From NCBI RefSeq assembly GCF_000699445.3, contig NC_067196.1, positions 36,538,616 to 36,602,615 on the forward strand: a DNA stretch of 64,000 nucleotides, in the 5' to 3' direction. How positions within the stretch are numbered: the stretch's first letter is position 1; each line of letters starts with the position of its first letter. Shown in pieces: positions 12,193 through 25,649 of the stretch. Both the position numbers and the translations under genes were made by a program. A model generated the notes under the pieces. That model worked only from the letters and a program-made list of their open reading frames with translations, was not told where the DNA came from and made no database searches. The DNA is from Schistosoma haematobium (Eukaryota > Platyhelminthes > Trematoda > Strigeidida > Schistosomatidae).

Positions 12193-12496
12193 AAAAATAT
12201 GGTGGGACCATAATTTATGGACGACCTTTAAGCGACACTAGACTGACCTTGAGAGTGTCTACTTAATAACTAAGACTAAATGAGGGTTATAGATTAGTGT
12301 AAGGAATTCGAATGATGAGTTACAGTTTATGGTTAAGGTTAGGAATTAGATTTAGGGTTTTTCCACGAACTAACATAGGTTATAATGCCAAGAGTCTATT
12401 TAGCCAAATGGATGAGTGAATTTCTCGTCAAATTTCGATACCTGTTGTCTTATATCTTATTGATTCGTCCATAAATTATAGTCTCGCCAAAAATAT
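12193..12496. mobile_element. Merlin-like MITE with 8-bp TSD
   Basis: The element 12201-12488 has inverted ends of about 25 bp. The left end starts GGTGGGACCATAATTTATGG and the right end, reverse complemented, starts GGCGAGACTATAATTTATGG. The flanks are the direct repeat AAAAATAT at 12193-12200 and 12489-12496. Ends beginning with GG and 8-9 bp target duplications are characteristic of the Merlin superfamily, which is known from Schistosoma. The 288-bp internal sequence encodes no transposase, so this is a non-autonomous copy. Superfamily assignment rests only on the ends and the duplication size. Confidence 0.8.
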
Positions 12497-15470
12497 TTAT
12501 CTGTTAGCTAAGGTTCATTAAATTTTCTGAAATTTACGCATTTTTCTCGACAGTTAGACCAGTGCTTTGATACAAATAATAGCCGTTGTAATGAAGAAAA
12601 ATTTTATGGTGAAATTATTAGGAAGTTGTCTAGGTAACAATTTTTTGTCATTAGTTCAGTGTATAATCTATTTCTCATATGATTTAGTAAATGTGATTAG
12701 GAAAAAAATGTTTTGGCTTATGCAAAAGATCTTACTAGAACTTGTAGATCAGATTATTACTATGAGTAAGATAGTTGGATAGGTTAGCAGATTAGTTGAC
12801 AGTTATAAATTTTCATATTTGTCATTTATTTCTTCAATAACATTTCTCCATCAGTCAATCTCATCTTTGAATTAAACTAATCAATTTTAAAATCACTGAG
12901 ACTAAAATATCCGTAATGTCGAGTGCATAAAAACAAAGCTGCTGCCTGTTTAGATTTTATATGTGCTCATCATTAGGAATAAAGAAGTCTATTCTAGTAC
13001 TATACATTTTGATTCCTAACATACAATTAGATCTATCAATTAACCATTCATTTTAAACTACCAAGCAATATAAAAGTGAATCCTATTTGATGTTATTTTA
13101 TTCTGAAGCTTTCAACATGAAGTAGTTCACTGAACAGAATTATTAGAACTGTTGAAAGTGATCAGTTTTGTCTGCTATATTTTATAGCACGAGGTATTTT
13201 TTTGTAATTGACTACTACTACATTCTGCTTTAGTTTTGAGAAAATCTGTACTTCACTAGAACAAATTGTGTATTTTATATTCAACTATAGTAATCATTAT
13301 TGTGAAACCAACTTGCTGTAAGTCACATGATCCTGATATACTTACATAACTTTAGTACTTTTAGACGTATTGACCATAATAAAGTGTACAGTTAGGAATG
13401 ATTAACTGATTTTCTTTTTATCGGTTCTCTGTGAATCTATAGTTCTTATAATAATGATGTAACTTAGACCGTATCATTATTAAAAGTATTTCCTTTGTTC
13501 TCACTGTTAATATCTGTCGAGATTATTAACTTTGAATTTGCTTGAACAGTAGTAGGTCATAGTAACCATTGTTCATGGAAGAAGAATAAAGTATTCAGTT
13601 CAAATGCAATGCCTTCAGTATCTATATTTAGTATTTCTTGTTCGTATTTTTAGAAGGTTTTTGTTTCAGATTTTTTTCAAAACAAAATGAAGTATTCAGA
13701 AAATATCTCTCTATATGTACTCCACGATTTTATCACAAAAACGGATAAATTCAGTTTACACTATCCTGAAATTTAACTAAGATATCTTAAATAAAACAAG
13801 GTACTAAATGGGTTGTTGAGTAAAAATAAAACAATTCAAAGAAGAAAATTTTCTTTCAAAAGATACCATTCTCTAAAGCCCTATAAATATATTTATAGGT
13901 ATAGTTGAAGGGTAAAGAGTAACGTGTAAAATAAAATAATATGCAGCAAAAAAATGTCCAAGTTACTGGTTTACTTAATGAATATAAGGAATAAGCAGAC
14001 ATATATCAAAACAATTTACAAAGCTACAAAATGAAATAGGGAATTAACACAATGATAAAATAAAGGATTAGATATATCACTTCCAAACACAGAGACCAGA
14101 TTTGAATCGATGAATTACCGAAGCCTCCTCAATTCAGATATTTATGTCTAGTTTGCCTCGGAACCAGTTAGCATGATTTTATTAAACATTTTGAATAAAG
14201 ATTTTATCGGAGACAGATGACTGGGTTTGACCGGTTATTTACTAATAAAATTGTTAACTTATTTGTAACCACCTTTAGATAGGTTTGTGCAAAGCTCAGA
14301 TATACGCTTGGAAAGATCACTCCTTGTGCTGCCAATATAAATTATGGTAGCCCTGTTAATGACGTGGCAGATTTATATTTTATTGTAGACAACTGACTAC
14401 GCAATAGGTATGATTATGAAGGTTTAGTAAACGATACCTTAGGATGGAAAATTTCTTTTCTTCAACTGTTTTTTTCTGTTTGAAATACTTATTACCATTT
14501 TGTTTGCATTTTTTCTGTCAGTTGACCAGGTACAGTTTTTTCATCTTAATTTGCTACATCTCATTTAATGTTGATCTTAAAAATGCCTTTTATTCTCTGA
14601 TTATATACTGACTGATTAGTGGGTACATAAAATGGACTGATTCTGATACTGATGACTTTTCATAGAATAAAGTTTGTCCTTATGTGGCTACATATATATA
14701 TCATGTGTTGACTAGATCAATAAAAATAAATCCTATTCAGAATAAAATATATGGAGTTTAGGCGTTTAGTTTTTTATTTAGGTACCCTATAGAATGGAAT
14801 TTCTGAAATATTTCAAATAAAAATTGAAAAGAAAATTATAGTAGTTATACAATTATTCCATTACTATTTAGGTTCTCTCAGTAATAAATCTATAGCTGAA
14901 TCTAATATTTAGCATTTTATTGATTAAAATGATTGTATACATTACAAATAATGTCGTTTTCTCATTGGAGGTAATGATCGTTGAAGAGGTCTGAGAATTT
15001 ACTAGCTCTCATAGTTATTTTGTATGTTTTCACTGTTTATTTCATCTAAATCAATATTTTCAAATCTCCTAGTTTTGAGCACTTATAGAAAGTACTTAGG
15101 CTGTACTTTAAACTTATATCACTACTGAGTACATATGTCCTTAAACTACCATAACAATCAGATATATCACTTCATATGTTCGGCTTTTAAAGCCTATCAA
15201 CTTTCATGAATAATAATTTCAATCATTAATGAATATGCCTTTTATTATTCTGTCAAACAATCTTGAGGTAATCAACACTTTCTGTCCCATAATTCCTTTG
15301 TGAAGTAATATTGATTGGTTATTACTATTTGTTTATTGATTTTAACTGTATAATTCTTACTATTATTTTGACTATATAAAAATGAGGGATTATTTAGGCG
15401 AATAGTTATACTTCATTAAAATATGAATACATTGAAATGCTCTGTAGTGGATAATATACCACTAAAATAA
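12497..15470. other. Gene-free stretch upstream of the 490-codon ORF
   Basis: AT-rich, with no exon or repeat I could support. An open stretch at 12567-12782 has no recognisable features. Promoter elements for the ORF at 15471 cannot be picked out with confidence. Confidence 0.45.
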
Positions 15471-16943
15471 ATGCTTCCAATTAGTACACATTACACAGAA
15501 CAACATTGCAAAACAGGTAAAAGAGAGGAATTAAACAATGTGAATAATGATAACATTCCTATCACAGACATGCAGACTGAAGATAAGTCCACAAATATTA
15601 GCAAAACTGACAAATGTTCAGTTAGTTCAGAAATTCGAAACTCTCGAATGAATAATAGTTATCGAAATATACCTAGAGGTTCATCCTCTACAAGACAATT
15701 GCATAAATATTCTGCTCCTCATCCACTGATGTACTACAATATGGCAGGAAATACAACTGTTAAACAAGCAAATAAAAAAACTGTAAAAAGATCCAATTCG
15801 CTTGGATCATTGTCTAGCAGACCTCCATTTTATCCTCCTGGTCCGCAATCCTGGGATGATATAAACGCTCATTCGAATACACCACGTATACAAAGAATAC
15901 GAATGGCTAGAGAATGGTATAAAAGATCAAATTCCCTAAGAGTTGTTGGTCGCGGGACAGAAACAGTTAAAAGAATGAGTATCCCAACAAATACTGAGAG
16001 CAGTGCAAAATATGTTTCACCCATACAAAACACAACTAACCAGAGACCAGTAAGCGTTGATCGGACAAACTTGAAACCTTCACTTCGCCCTTGGGAATCT
16101 TATAGACTCAGACCATGTTCAGTTAACTCATTATGGTCATTGAACTATGTAAATGAAGACCACAAAATAACACATCCTCCACACAATGGTGTGCATTCAC
16201 CGTTTTGGTGTACTGACGATAAATGTTCATTTTGTCCTCATAGCCACTCAACCGACTCATTGAACGTTAAAGATTCAAAATGTATCAACCAGTACAATCT
16301 AAAGTCATCAGTTTCTCAGCGAAATAAGGACTTCCAAAGGATTGCAGATAAATATGATTTCATCAACGAAGATAGTATGAGAAGTCCATCAGAAGTATGC
16401 AATGAAGAGAAAAAACGAGGAAGCTACAATTTACATAAAAATTTATTCACTTATAAACCATATTTTCAATCTTTAAGAAAGCTAAATCTAATCGCACAAC
16501 CAGCGCTTACGAGTCTTTGTAATACGACAAATCATCCCCATATAAAGCCTTCTTATTCAACATCTAACTTATTAAATTCCAAGCATCAACCCGTGAAAAA
16601 TAATTCACTTCGTAACGAAACATTAAAGCCATTAATACTGGATAATATTAAGAAAAAGATAGATAAACCTCGTTATCGATCTATCGCATATAAATCAATT
16701 TGTCCGAATAATGAAAAGCATATTTCAAGTGTATTTCAATCTTATCCCAAACAGCTTATTATTCACAGTGAGAATTTCATTTCAAGATTTGGCCATAATG
16801 CTTTTGTCAAAACAACTGGCAATAAACAGGATATTAATTTGTTAAAAGGTCGCATCATACATGACTTAACATTTGTTCCAGTAGACAATGCAATACCATG
16901 GTGGACAAGGTCATCATTAAATCAATCAGTTAGTTATATTTAA
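15471..16943 (+). CDS. Intronless 490-residue hypothetical protein, basic and low-complexity
   Basis: This is by far the longest open frame outside transposons. An in-frame TAA sits directly before the ATG (15468-15470), which supports this start if the gene is a single exon. An AATAAA lies 281 nt after the stop (17224-17229). The protein is rich in Ser, Asn, Lys and Arg and looks largely disordered. Visible features are a Pro-rich patch near residues 117-125, the hexapeptide KRSNSL occurring twice (106-111 and 151-156), and a Cys/His cluster C247-x4-C252-x2-C255-x-H257-x-H259. The KRSNSL motif resembles basophilic-kinase or 14-3-3 sites. The cluster is too irregular to call a known zinc finger. 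I see no signal peptide or membrane segment. I do not recognise the family. Length, single frame and non-repetitive content argue that it is real. Confidence 0.75.
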   Translation: MLPISTHYTEQHCKTGKREELNNVNNDNIPITDMQTEDKSTNISKTDKCSVSSEIRNSRMNNSYRNIPRGSSSTRQLHKYSAPHPLMYYNMAGNTTVKQANKKTVKRSNSLGSLSSRPPFYPPGPQSWDDINAHSNTPRIQRIRMAREWYKRSNSLRVVGRGTETVKRMSIPTNTESSAKYVSPIQNTTNQRPVSVDRTNLKPSLRPWESYRLRPCSVNSLWSLNYVNEDHKITHPPHNGVHSPFWCTDDKCSFCPHSHSTDSLNVKDSKCINQYNLKSSVSQRNKDFQRIADKYDFINEDSMRSPSEVCNEEKKRGSYNLHKNLFTYKPYFQSLRKLNLIAQPALTSLCNTTNHPHIKPSYSTSNLLNSKHQPVKNNSLRNETLKPLILDNIKKKIDKPRYRSIAYKSICPNNEKHISSVFQSYPKQLIIHSENFISRFGHNAFVKTTGNKQDINLLKGRIIHDLTFVPVDNAIPWWTRSSLNQSVSYI

Positions 16944-18757
16944 AATTACACCCGTGATAAGTATATTACTATGTTTCCTGTTCATTTGTCTTTTTAATAT
17001 TAGTGGCTTGATTCGTATTTAAAATGTGGTACTAGCGTTATTTTACTCATAGCAAACATCATAGTAATTTATTCATGAGAATGATTTAAACATATAGTGT
17101 ACAAATCTAGTATCTATGCTTAAAATGCTTAGAATGAGAGAATGCTTTCGGTAATGAAAGCAAGGACAGAACATTAATTATCATCTTGAAATTAAGTTTA
17201 TTTCAACACTAGTCATTTCAAGGAATAAAGTATGTGAGTAATTATAATGATATTGTCCCAGTTATTTGGGAACTCTTCACCACTTATTGTTCAGGCCAAG
17301 ATATAATTATCACTGGCTATGATAATAGATACAATTAAATGGTTTAACAAGATTCAATCACTATAGAGTGATTAGAATTATTCAACTTAGATACTCTCAC
17401 TATGAAGATGTTTAAGAGTTTGAAGTAGTTTACATACCAATCTATTTAATATGAGAATATCATGTTTGCTGAGAATTTTATTCGCGGTGATTTTCCAGAA
17501 GTTTTAATATCATCTCGTTTTTCATATGTATGTTGATAGCGTTTTACACTTCTGTTTCATAAATTCTAAATATTCTTAGTCGATTACTTACTCTATGGAT
17601 TATTTATAATTGTATTAAACTCTGAAAACGTTGAATGTCGTATATTTATGGGGTAACATTCAGTTATTTGTAAGCTTACATGAAGAGGTAGACTTAAACA
17701 GACCCACTTGTGGTTTAGTTAACGAAAATTGTACTTAAACACAGAAACTATGTTGTGACTTTGTAATGTGAATCATTTGTTCGTCATGTAAATTATCTTG
17801 ATTAAATCTTGATTTGAATCTGAGCAAGTACATGATAACAATCAACTTATCTGATCAAGGATTATGCAGTTTTTTAAAATATTATGGAAAATCGTCATGT
17901 TACTAAATGACGTGTAACAGGATGTTTTCTTAATGACTGTTATGCGGCCTTATCACAGAGAGATTAACTAATATGACCCTGGCTAGTTCTAGAGATTATG
18001 AGTTTATCTCTTTTCCTGTTATCTTGTGACAGGTCATCAGTACTCAGAGTGAGTGGTTCTTCTGTATGATGATAATCAGATATAGGTCTTCTAAACATAA
18101 TAAACAGAAATATGGGAATATCTAATATAAATATAGCACTTTCAAATTAAAATAATCAGCTTAGAATGGCTTGCAGAAACATCTATTTCCAAAATAGAAA
18201 TTGAAGTCATTAAGTATGCGAATATTTGATTTGTACTAATCAAACGTCAAGTGCATTTAGAACTACTTGACAATTACTAATACACATGTCATCCATTCCA
18301 TGATAGGGATTTACAAATCTCAACTGAACTGCTAATATAATACTCAACTCCCGACTGTTCATCTATAGTTGAGAAATGGTTACTTTGAGCATAAAATATT
18401 CACTGCGACTAATTATATCTTGTAAAAATCCCCGTAACTTGTATTTATTATTTATAAAATCGGTCACTAACGTAAAGTGCTTTATTTCAAAAATATATGT
18501 GACCTTTAAAGGCGATCAGTAAACATACAGTCATTCTGAAGTGGAGATGTTAGGCGTATACAAGTGCATGGCATTTATTTTATGAGCTTTTTAGGGTGAA
18601 TATTTATTGATTGGATATTAACTAGTGATTAGTAAGAGAGTTTTACCAATAAACATGTAAACCGAAAAGTCTTTTCTTCAAAAAAAGACAACCGAAATAC
18701 ATGTGACTGAATTATTACAAAAGATGAACTGTATCATACAGTAAATAAATAATATAT
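16944..18757. other. 3' flank and intergenic stretch
   Basis: Contains the likely polyadenylation signal AATAAA at 17224-17229 for the preceding gene. Otherwise AT-rich with nothing supported. Confidence 0.5.
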
Positions 18758-18923
18758 TTGTAATATCCCAATGAGTAGAAAAATTAGATTTTCTGACGTT
18801 TCGTGACTTAGTGTAAGGCAGTTCTTCAGAGAATAAATAACCAAATTAAAATTAATCCAAGTTTAAATAGTGCAACGGAACAGCAATATTAATATGGGAT
18901 CAATCTACTCATTGGGATATCAC
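18758..18923. repeat. Foldback family B, copy 1
   Basis: The left end TTGTAATATCCCAATGAGTA and the right end (reverse complement TGATATCCCAATGAGTAG) are inverted. Inside the left arm is the family landmark TGACGTTTCGTGACTT. Other copies are 37944-38170 and 52642-52858. All three are followed by a shared segment beginning near CAATGCTCAATTTATT, so the full repeat unit is longer than the hairpin. Confidence 0.75.
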
Positions 18924-20010
18924 AGATATATTATTTATTTATAAGTCTACCCAATGCTCAATTTATTCGAAATTATCAAGTTAAACCTTAATAATGATAC
19001 CTCCTGTATCATACAGTGTTGTTTACTGACTCAAAAGCATATCAGTATATTCAGTAGATTTCTCTGTGGATGAAATTAATTATCAAAAATTCATTGGATC
19101 TTTTTTATTTCTTTAAATGACCAACTTTATATGATACTATAATACTTCGGTCAATATCAACTCTTCTCAGGCGTCTCTAACTACAGTCAAGAGGTAGTCA
19201 CGTCATTTCAATAATCTTCTAAATGACATTGGTTCATCATGAAAATCATTTTCAAATATATTTTATCTTGATAAAACTTCAAAAGAGTATCAGTTTATTA
19301 CTTTGAACAACTTATATGACTGAAGCAATATCTAAGAAAAAAGGTGACCATTTTTTCAATTGCTGCTTATAATGTTATGTTCCGTAGTGTAATTTTTTCT
19401 ACTTAGAACAATATATATATGTGCGCTCATTAAAACGTACATAAAAGCTTTTAAAAATTTTATAGATATCAGACAACATAGATTTCTGTAGAGCTAGAAA
19501 CTGTTTATAGAAATGACAAAATAAAAGAACTCTGATCCGTTAGATTTTCTGTTTATCTCAAAATAACAATTTTCGAGTTGAAACATTGTTATTATCAATG
19601 TAGTTCATAATTTATTTGGAAATTGTGAAATTGACCACAGACTAATTTCCTATCATTGGCACTTTATGTGCTTTTACAGAATATATGATAATTAGTGAAC
19701 TAATAGAATAAGGAATGTAGTTTTCTAATATTTTTGTTTTAATTTTTGTGAAAAACTAAGTAAACTAAGTAAATTTCATTTATGACAGCAACTTTAACTT
19801 CACAGCTTGTTATGATATGGCTTTTAATCATAATTTGTAATATTTGATGAGTTTTGTTTGCATTTTGTATTTATAATTGTATATCGGAATTAGATTATTC
19901 TCTGTAGACTGAGATATTCAAATACAAATTTTTATTGTTTTCATCTCAAACAGCTTTTATATATCATTCTTGTAATTTGACTAAACAAAACAATTTCTCT
20001 AGTTGAAATC
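18924..20010. other. Gene-free stretch
   Basis: The segment of foldback family B that lies beyond the hairpin is at about 18952-18985. The rest is AT-rich without supported features. Confidence 0.5.
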
Positions 20011-20395
20011 ATGAATCAATTGAAGCTAGATCACCAAGGAAAATCTGGAAGAACTGGACGGCCGTCCCGTCCTATTTTGGTACCCCTCAGGAGTGCGCAT
20101 CCGCGATCCCTCACCTCGCGAGATTCGAACCCAGGACCTGTCAGTCTCACGCTCGAGCGCTTAACCATTAGACTACTGAGCCGGCATCCAATGGTGTTAA
20201 TGCCTAACTTTAACCAATCCACGAAATCGCGCCACCGTATACCATTGTTTTCAGTGAGCTGATATCTGACAACAGACCTGGTTGAACTCCACTGGTAACG
20301 GCTTATCACTAGAACTCCAGGAGTGTCTCTTGGAGTCAGTCACTAGTGAGCAGATGATTATTATGAGAAGGGGTTTTGTGGAGGTTTTATTTCAC
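20011..20395 (-). repeat. tRNA-derived SINE type 2 (near full length)
   Basis: On the minus strand a tRNA-like head has an A-box-like TGGTTAAGCG (20167-20158) and a B box GGGTTCGAATC (20132-20122). It is followed by a hammerhead-like segment and the conserved 3' end around CTAGCTTCAATTGA. The ribozyme core reads CTGAGGG and the GAAA box reads GGGA, so it is inactive. The unit extends about 200 bp upstream of the tRNA-like head, as in the copy at 35790. Pol III transcription is inferred from the boxes. ORFs that cross it are incidental. Confidence 0.85.
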
Positions 20396-21684
20396 TAGTC
20401 GAAAACAATTTCTGTAAACAACTGCATGAATACTTTTTTAAAAGGCACAAAAAGTAAGAAATTATCTTAAAATTCTGAGACTGACTATTCTTTCATAAAT
20501 CTAGAAATTTCTTAGTTCTAGTCTAAATGATTTAAAACAGAGAAAAAAAATTAAAAAGGATGTTACTAACTCTAAATACTACTGAATAACATGTTAGTTA
20601 GAACTTACACTAAACAAGGAACATATTATCGTTTGAATTATCCTTGCAAATTACTTGATTTATTAACTTCATTTACCTAATGCATCATATTTTTCCCTGG
20701 AAGGATCTTGTTCATTCAAATGAATTATCATACATAATTATCATTTCTTCTAACTGAGAACAATCTCGAAAGTCAATATTCTTGTGATTAATCAGTGTTA
20801 TTTATTCATTAGATATACAGAGACGATGAAATATGGGTTATTATTCATTAATATCCATTAACCTAGGAAAGATTAATGTGATAATGGAAGAGATTTGTAG
20901 CTGAGGTGACTCCATCAAAAAGATTTATGTATATACGTATTTATATACAGTCAAATATGTCTTGTTGTTTTGTTTCACCTTCAAATAGCGAATGCCAGTA
21001 ATTCTAGACATAACTCATGTCTGAATCTCTGAATTAAATCAAAAAAGCTATTTATTAATTTATAAAGTAAGCAAAATACTTCAATAGGAACTACACATAT
21101 TATCATTATACATGTTCCCAAAGCTCCCTTTTGTTTATGTGTCTTTTATTGTTTTGTGTAACTGGATTCATTATTCCGGTGGGAAAAGGAAAAGCTTTGT
21201 ATTTGAAAACCATCTCTTGAAATAAAAATTGGAATCTTAACTCATTGGGATATGGATTTTACTACCAACTCGTAATGATTTACTAAGTTGTGATAGCAAC
21301 AATCTAAACGGATAACATATTGAATGAAAAATGTAACCAGCTTTTTGTAATACGTCAATCACATTATTAATTATTTACTTGCCCCATATATAACAAATGT
21401 TGACCAGTTTAACGATAAGACATAGTCAAGTATATTTATATATACCGTACCACTGTACAGTTTCATTCAACCCAATAGAAATTAATCGTGAAGCACCAGT
21501 CAATATCTAAGTGCTTAATCAACTAAACTTTAGTCTTTAGTCACATAAATAACATAAGGGTAAAGTTTTATATGACACAAATAAAGTTCATGGTTTATTC
21601 TGGTTGATAAGACGAATACTTGTACAATGAAATGCTCGACTTTTTAACTAACTTATATCATTATTATTAAGGGTTGAAAGAAAC
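20396..21684. other. Gene-free stretch with a foldback A scrap
   Basis: 20885-20920 reads GATTTGTAGCTGAGGTGA followed directly by CTCCATCAAAA. This matches the two outer ends of foldback family A with the middle deleted. Nothing else is supported. Confidence 0.5.
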
Positions 21685-21845
21685 CAATGGCTATCTGTGC
21701 TAAGTAGATAACGCGTTGAACATTTGAGGAGAAAGGTACTGCGTTCAAATTCCGGGGTAAACATCAACTCTGGGATGAAAGTGTATCCAGTTGACTAGTG
21801 AAGAATGGAACAAGCACATCTAAATTCCACTACTAGTCACAATCC
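21685..21845 (+). repeat. SM-alpha-type SINE, decayed
   Basis: Follows the SM-alpha order: GGCTATC, an A-box-like GCTAAGTAGATAACGCG, a B-box-like GTTCAAATTCC, CATCAACTC, a decayed hammerhead segment, then ATTCCACTACTAGTCAC. The hammerhead core has lost the CTGANGA and GAAA boxes. Confidence 0.75.
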
Positions 21846-22904
21846 ATCTATTCTAAGTTTTAGCTAAATGTTTATAAACCCGAATGAGCTACCACAGATA
21901 CAGTCGAAAAATAAACAGCAATTGCAAAAATAGTGCGAATTGTTCACATTTTGTCCACTACGTGATAAACAATCCATTACTCTTTGCATAACAAACTATC
22001 AAATGATGTTAGCTGAACAATTTTACTTCTCTAGTTTTAATTTTCAAATCTTGCTTGCTGGTGTTTGTCGACCGTTAATGTTTATCATAATGTAGTCTAA
22101 TATTATTCTTTATATAGATTGAAATCGTACGTTTTGTGAGCTAGGTAAAATATGTCGACCGATCTTATCACAAACTTCCGGCATCCAGTAAACTGCGTCC
22201 CAGTTAATAACAATAAAGCATCGGATTACTCTATTGCCGAAATGTTATAGACTAGTTTTTTTTGTATAAAATTGTCTCGCTTAATGCTGGTTTACGGATG
22301 TGATTATCGCCCTGTCGTTTTTGAATTTTAACTTCTGAAAATTATTCATTCTAAACAAGTAACCAAATGAAATGTCCAATATTTATAAACTGAATTGAAA
22401 GGTTGTTGTTTACTTGAAATAATGCGTTATACCCAAGTTAAAGTTGACTATTTTTTAGATGAATATTAATTATGATTTGTTTATCTGAATTAATTCAGAG
22501 AAGGTATTTGATATAATAAGTCTTTGATAAAATCATATGTAGCTAAAATATTTTATAATATTATTACGAGAGCACTCAAAGTTCACTCCATGGAAGTCTA
22601 ATTATATTTCAGTGATATGTTGGTTATCCATGGATCATATTTATAACTATTATTGATCACTGCAAGTGTAATCTACTTTGACAAGTCAGTTAAATACTTT
22701 GTAACTCAGTAGGATAATCATCAGTTATTGATCGTGATCATGTATTGAGTTATTTTATCGTTAATTTGATCAATCCGATGTGACTATTCATAACACTACT
22801 ATTCATTTTATCGAAATACTCCGAGATAAGTAATACTAAGATATCATAGGCATGATACCTATATAATTTTCATGATAGTTATCTTTGTTAATAATGCGAC
22901 TTAC
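21846..22904. other. Gene-free stretch
   Basis: Nothing supported. Confidence 0.5.
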
Positions 22905-23165
22905 GCGCGAACACCTAACCTACTGGACCACTGAGGCGGCATCCAATGGTGTTAATGTCTAACCTCAACTAATGCGCGAAGTTGAGCCACCATCTCCCAT
23001 TGTACTGAGGTAGACATCTGTTTCTACCCAACACGGATTAGCTCCACTGGTCACGGCTTCTCATCAGAACCCCAAGAATTTTCTCACGAAGCTAATCACT
23101 AGTGAGCACATATTAACTGTCAGTTTTTCAATGGTGGTCTTACATCGATTGGTTCATGATCTCAA
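22905..23165 (-). repeat. SINE type 2, partial
   Basis: Contains the A-box side of the tRNA-like head and the unit's upstream part (CATCCAATGGTGTTAATGTC, as in the 20-kb copy). The 3' end appears only as a decayed scrap near 23140. The B box and hammerhead segment are missing. Confidence 0.75.
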
Positions 23166-25079
23166 TGAATTGTAAGTGTTGTACAGTACTTCAGTATGTA
23201 GATGTAAATATAATTTAATTGCGTTCATTGTAAATTGCGTTTTACATATACAACAAATGAGATATGTTGTGAACTCACAGTTTTGATAAATAAAGCAAAC
23301 TACTTTTAATTACAGACTGTTTAAGGACACAGATTAAAAAAAACTTAAACAAATTAGTAACTGAAATTGTTGAGAGTCAATAATACATCAGCGTTGTGCT
23401 CAAACTAACAGTTACATTGAAAATAATCTTTATGAACCGATGATGATGATGCATTCATTCAACTATATTCAAAATTCGCCAGTAACCCATGAAGTGTAAG
23501 TATTGTACTTTCATTTTTTTTAAAAACAGAATTAGAAATATTGAGCAAACTTTTATCTTTTTATTCATTTGTACTTACACACATTATAATCACTACATTA
23601 TTTCTGTACTGAATAAAAACAAGTTTATTTTTTGTTGATGGGATAACTTTTGTGTTGGATTCCATTTTATAAATAATAAGAGGTAAATTTTATCAGAGAT
23701 CGACGTTACTTTTTGTAGTCATTAAAAAATCAAAAGTATAGATGAATACAAAATTGTCATTACTATTGAGTAAAACCATATTCAAAATAATCGCATTCAA
23801 CCGTCAACTATAAAATAACATTGATATTCCGATTTGTTTTATTTGGCTAAGGAGACATAATGCATAATTAAAAAACTAAAGGTTGACTAGTAGTTTGGAT
23901 TAGAAGTCATGATATTTATTAGTTCATGTGATAGTTAAAGATCCTTAGTGTTCTTTTGGGTGGTTCATGTAAGTATACTATTAGATGATGTATTTTTGAG
24001 GTTACACAGTAGAAGAGTTTCCTAGAGTTTATATCTATTCCATTCCGTTGAGTTTCAATAACGGTACATGAACACAAACTTTAGATGAATTCCCCAACTT
24101 ATTAGAGAAACTACAGCCTCGTTACAATAGCTATTACAGTTACTGATTTAATTTCGTTTAATTTTTTATGGATATATCTTTACTAAGAGCTGGTATTTTT
24201 AGTGAGTTTTTATTCATTCACGATACAAACGATATTGCAAAATACCCACTGCATTTCTTGTATCTAATGAAGGGCCCATTTCATATTATTTCCATACAAA
24301 GATTTGTAGATTGAGTACATTAGTGATAATTCTAAACATTCATCTTTATCTCAGCATTGTTCTTTATGAAAGTATAAAATTTATTGGATTAAACAATTCA
24401 AAAAAACTATTATATTTATTGTTTAGCAGAAAATTCTATTGAAGACTCAATTTGGTAATACATATTATTAGAATTATTATTTCTAATCGCTTATTTCCAA
24501 TGATAGCATCAATACTAGGATGTGATTACATCAAGCTCAGGAGACTTACATAGAATGAAGCATGGATTGTAGATTTCATGACTAGCTGTTGACTAAATTA
24601 GAGTGTTCTTCGAATATGCTTCATTTTTAGTCATATAATCTATTATCATACTCAAAACCACATCAGATATACTCCTCATGTGTTGTAAATGGATCTAGAT
24701 CTTGATGTTACATTATTAAAAAGATAAACTTACAGTTTTTAAATTAGAAGCTCTGTCAACTTGTACCGATTAGGACATTTAGGAAATAAACATCTATAAG
24801 AAACATTTGAGATAATGTTGGCTTCTGTACTCTTAAAACTTCTCTCCTGCAAATTCAATCATTGTAAGTCTACATTTTTTGTTCCGCGTATATTCATAGA
24901 TCAGTTCGGTTATTAAGTCATATTACTAGCAGCTGTTGTGACCTAATGTTTACAGAGAACTCAGTTTTGGTATCATAACCAATGGAGAAATATTGAAGAA
25001 ATCCAAAATAATCATGTCAATCAGTCTTACGAAGATACAACTATATGATTTTTTAAAGACGTTTCTTAGACAATAGACA
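23166..25079. other. Gene-free stretch
   Basis: AT-rich; no exon, RNA gene or element supported. Confidence 0.5.
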
Positions 25080-25250
25080 CCACCCAATGAACCTGGTAAG
25101 CACTGGACGGTTATTTTCTAAAATGGGGTTCTTCAGCAGCGTTCACCTATGAGTTCACCAGTGATCAAATCCCAAATGTTAAGGCATCGTGACGAGTGCT
25201 TGATTCTAAGGTCACCGAGTTGGACTTTGATGGTTTCTACGAATGGTCAA
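25080..25250 (-). repeat. SINE type 2, decayed, with intact CTGAAGA box
   Basis: The minus strand retains the tRNA-like head in decayed form and a hammerhead-like segment whose 5' core box is CTGAAGA, matching the CTGANGA consensus. Helix II and the second core box are eroded. Helix I and the cleavage triplet remain as CCGTC before CAGTGC. Confidence 0.6.
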
Positions 25251-25649
25251 ATATATGTTGATGTGTAATGAATATCACTTACAAATATCCAGTTTGTTTA
25301 ACTTCATAAATTGAGAATATTACTTAAATATGTCAATATTGAACACTTACCGGTGAATTTACTCAAATTAAGAGTAAAATATTTGTCAAAAAATGACAGT
25401 GAATAACCAAAACTGGTTATTAACCACTCTACACTTAATGTTAATGCTTAATAAATAGTTAATTGAAAAGGTTAGAAAAGTTTACAGTTAAAAATTGTAT
25501 TAAAATATAGTTTTCAATGCAATTTCACATCAGTTGAATAAAAACTGGGTTGATAACTTAGTTAAGAAAAGTTCTCAGACAAGATACTTAATACAGTAAA
25601 CTAACTTTATAAAATCTTTGTTAAAATGGATAAAAATTGAACTTTAAAT

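Noticed and set aside
20011..20309. Possible tRNA gene and overlapping ORFs on both strands
   Set aside because: The A and B boxes are tRNA-like, but the sequence does not fold into a full tRNA and recurs as a SINE in several places.
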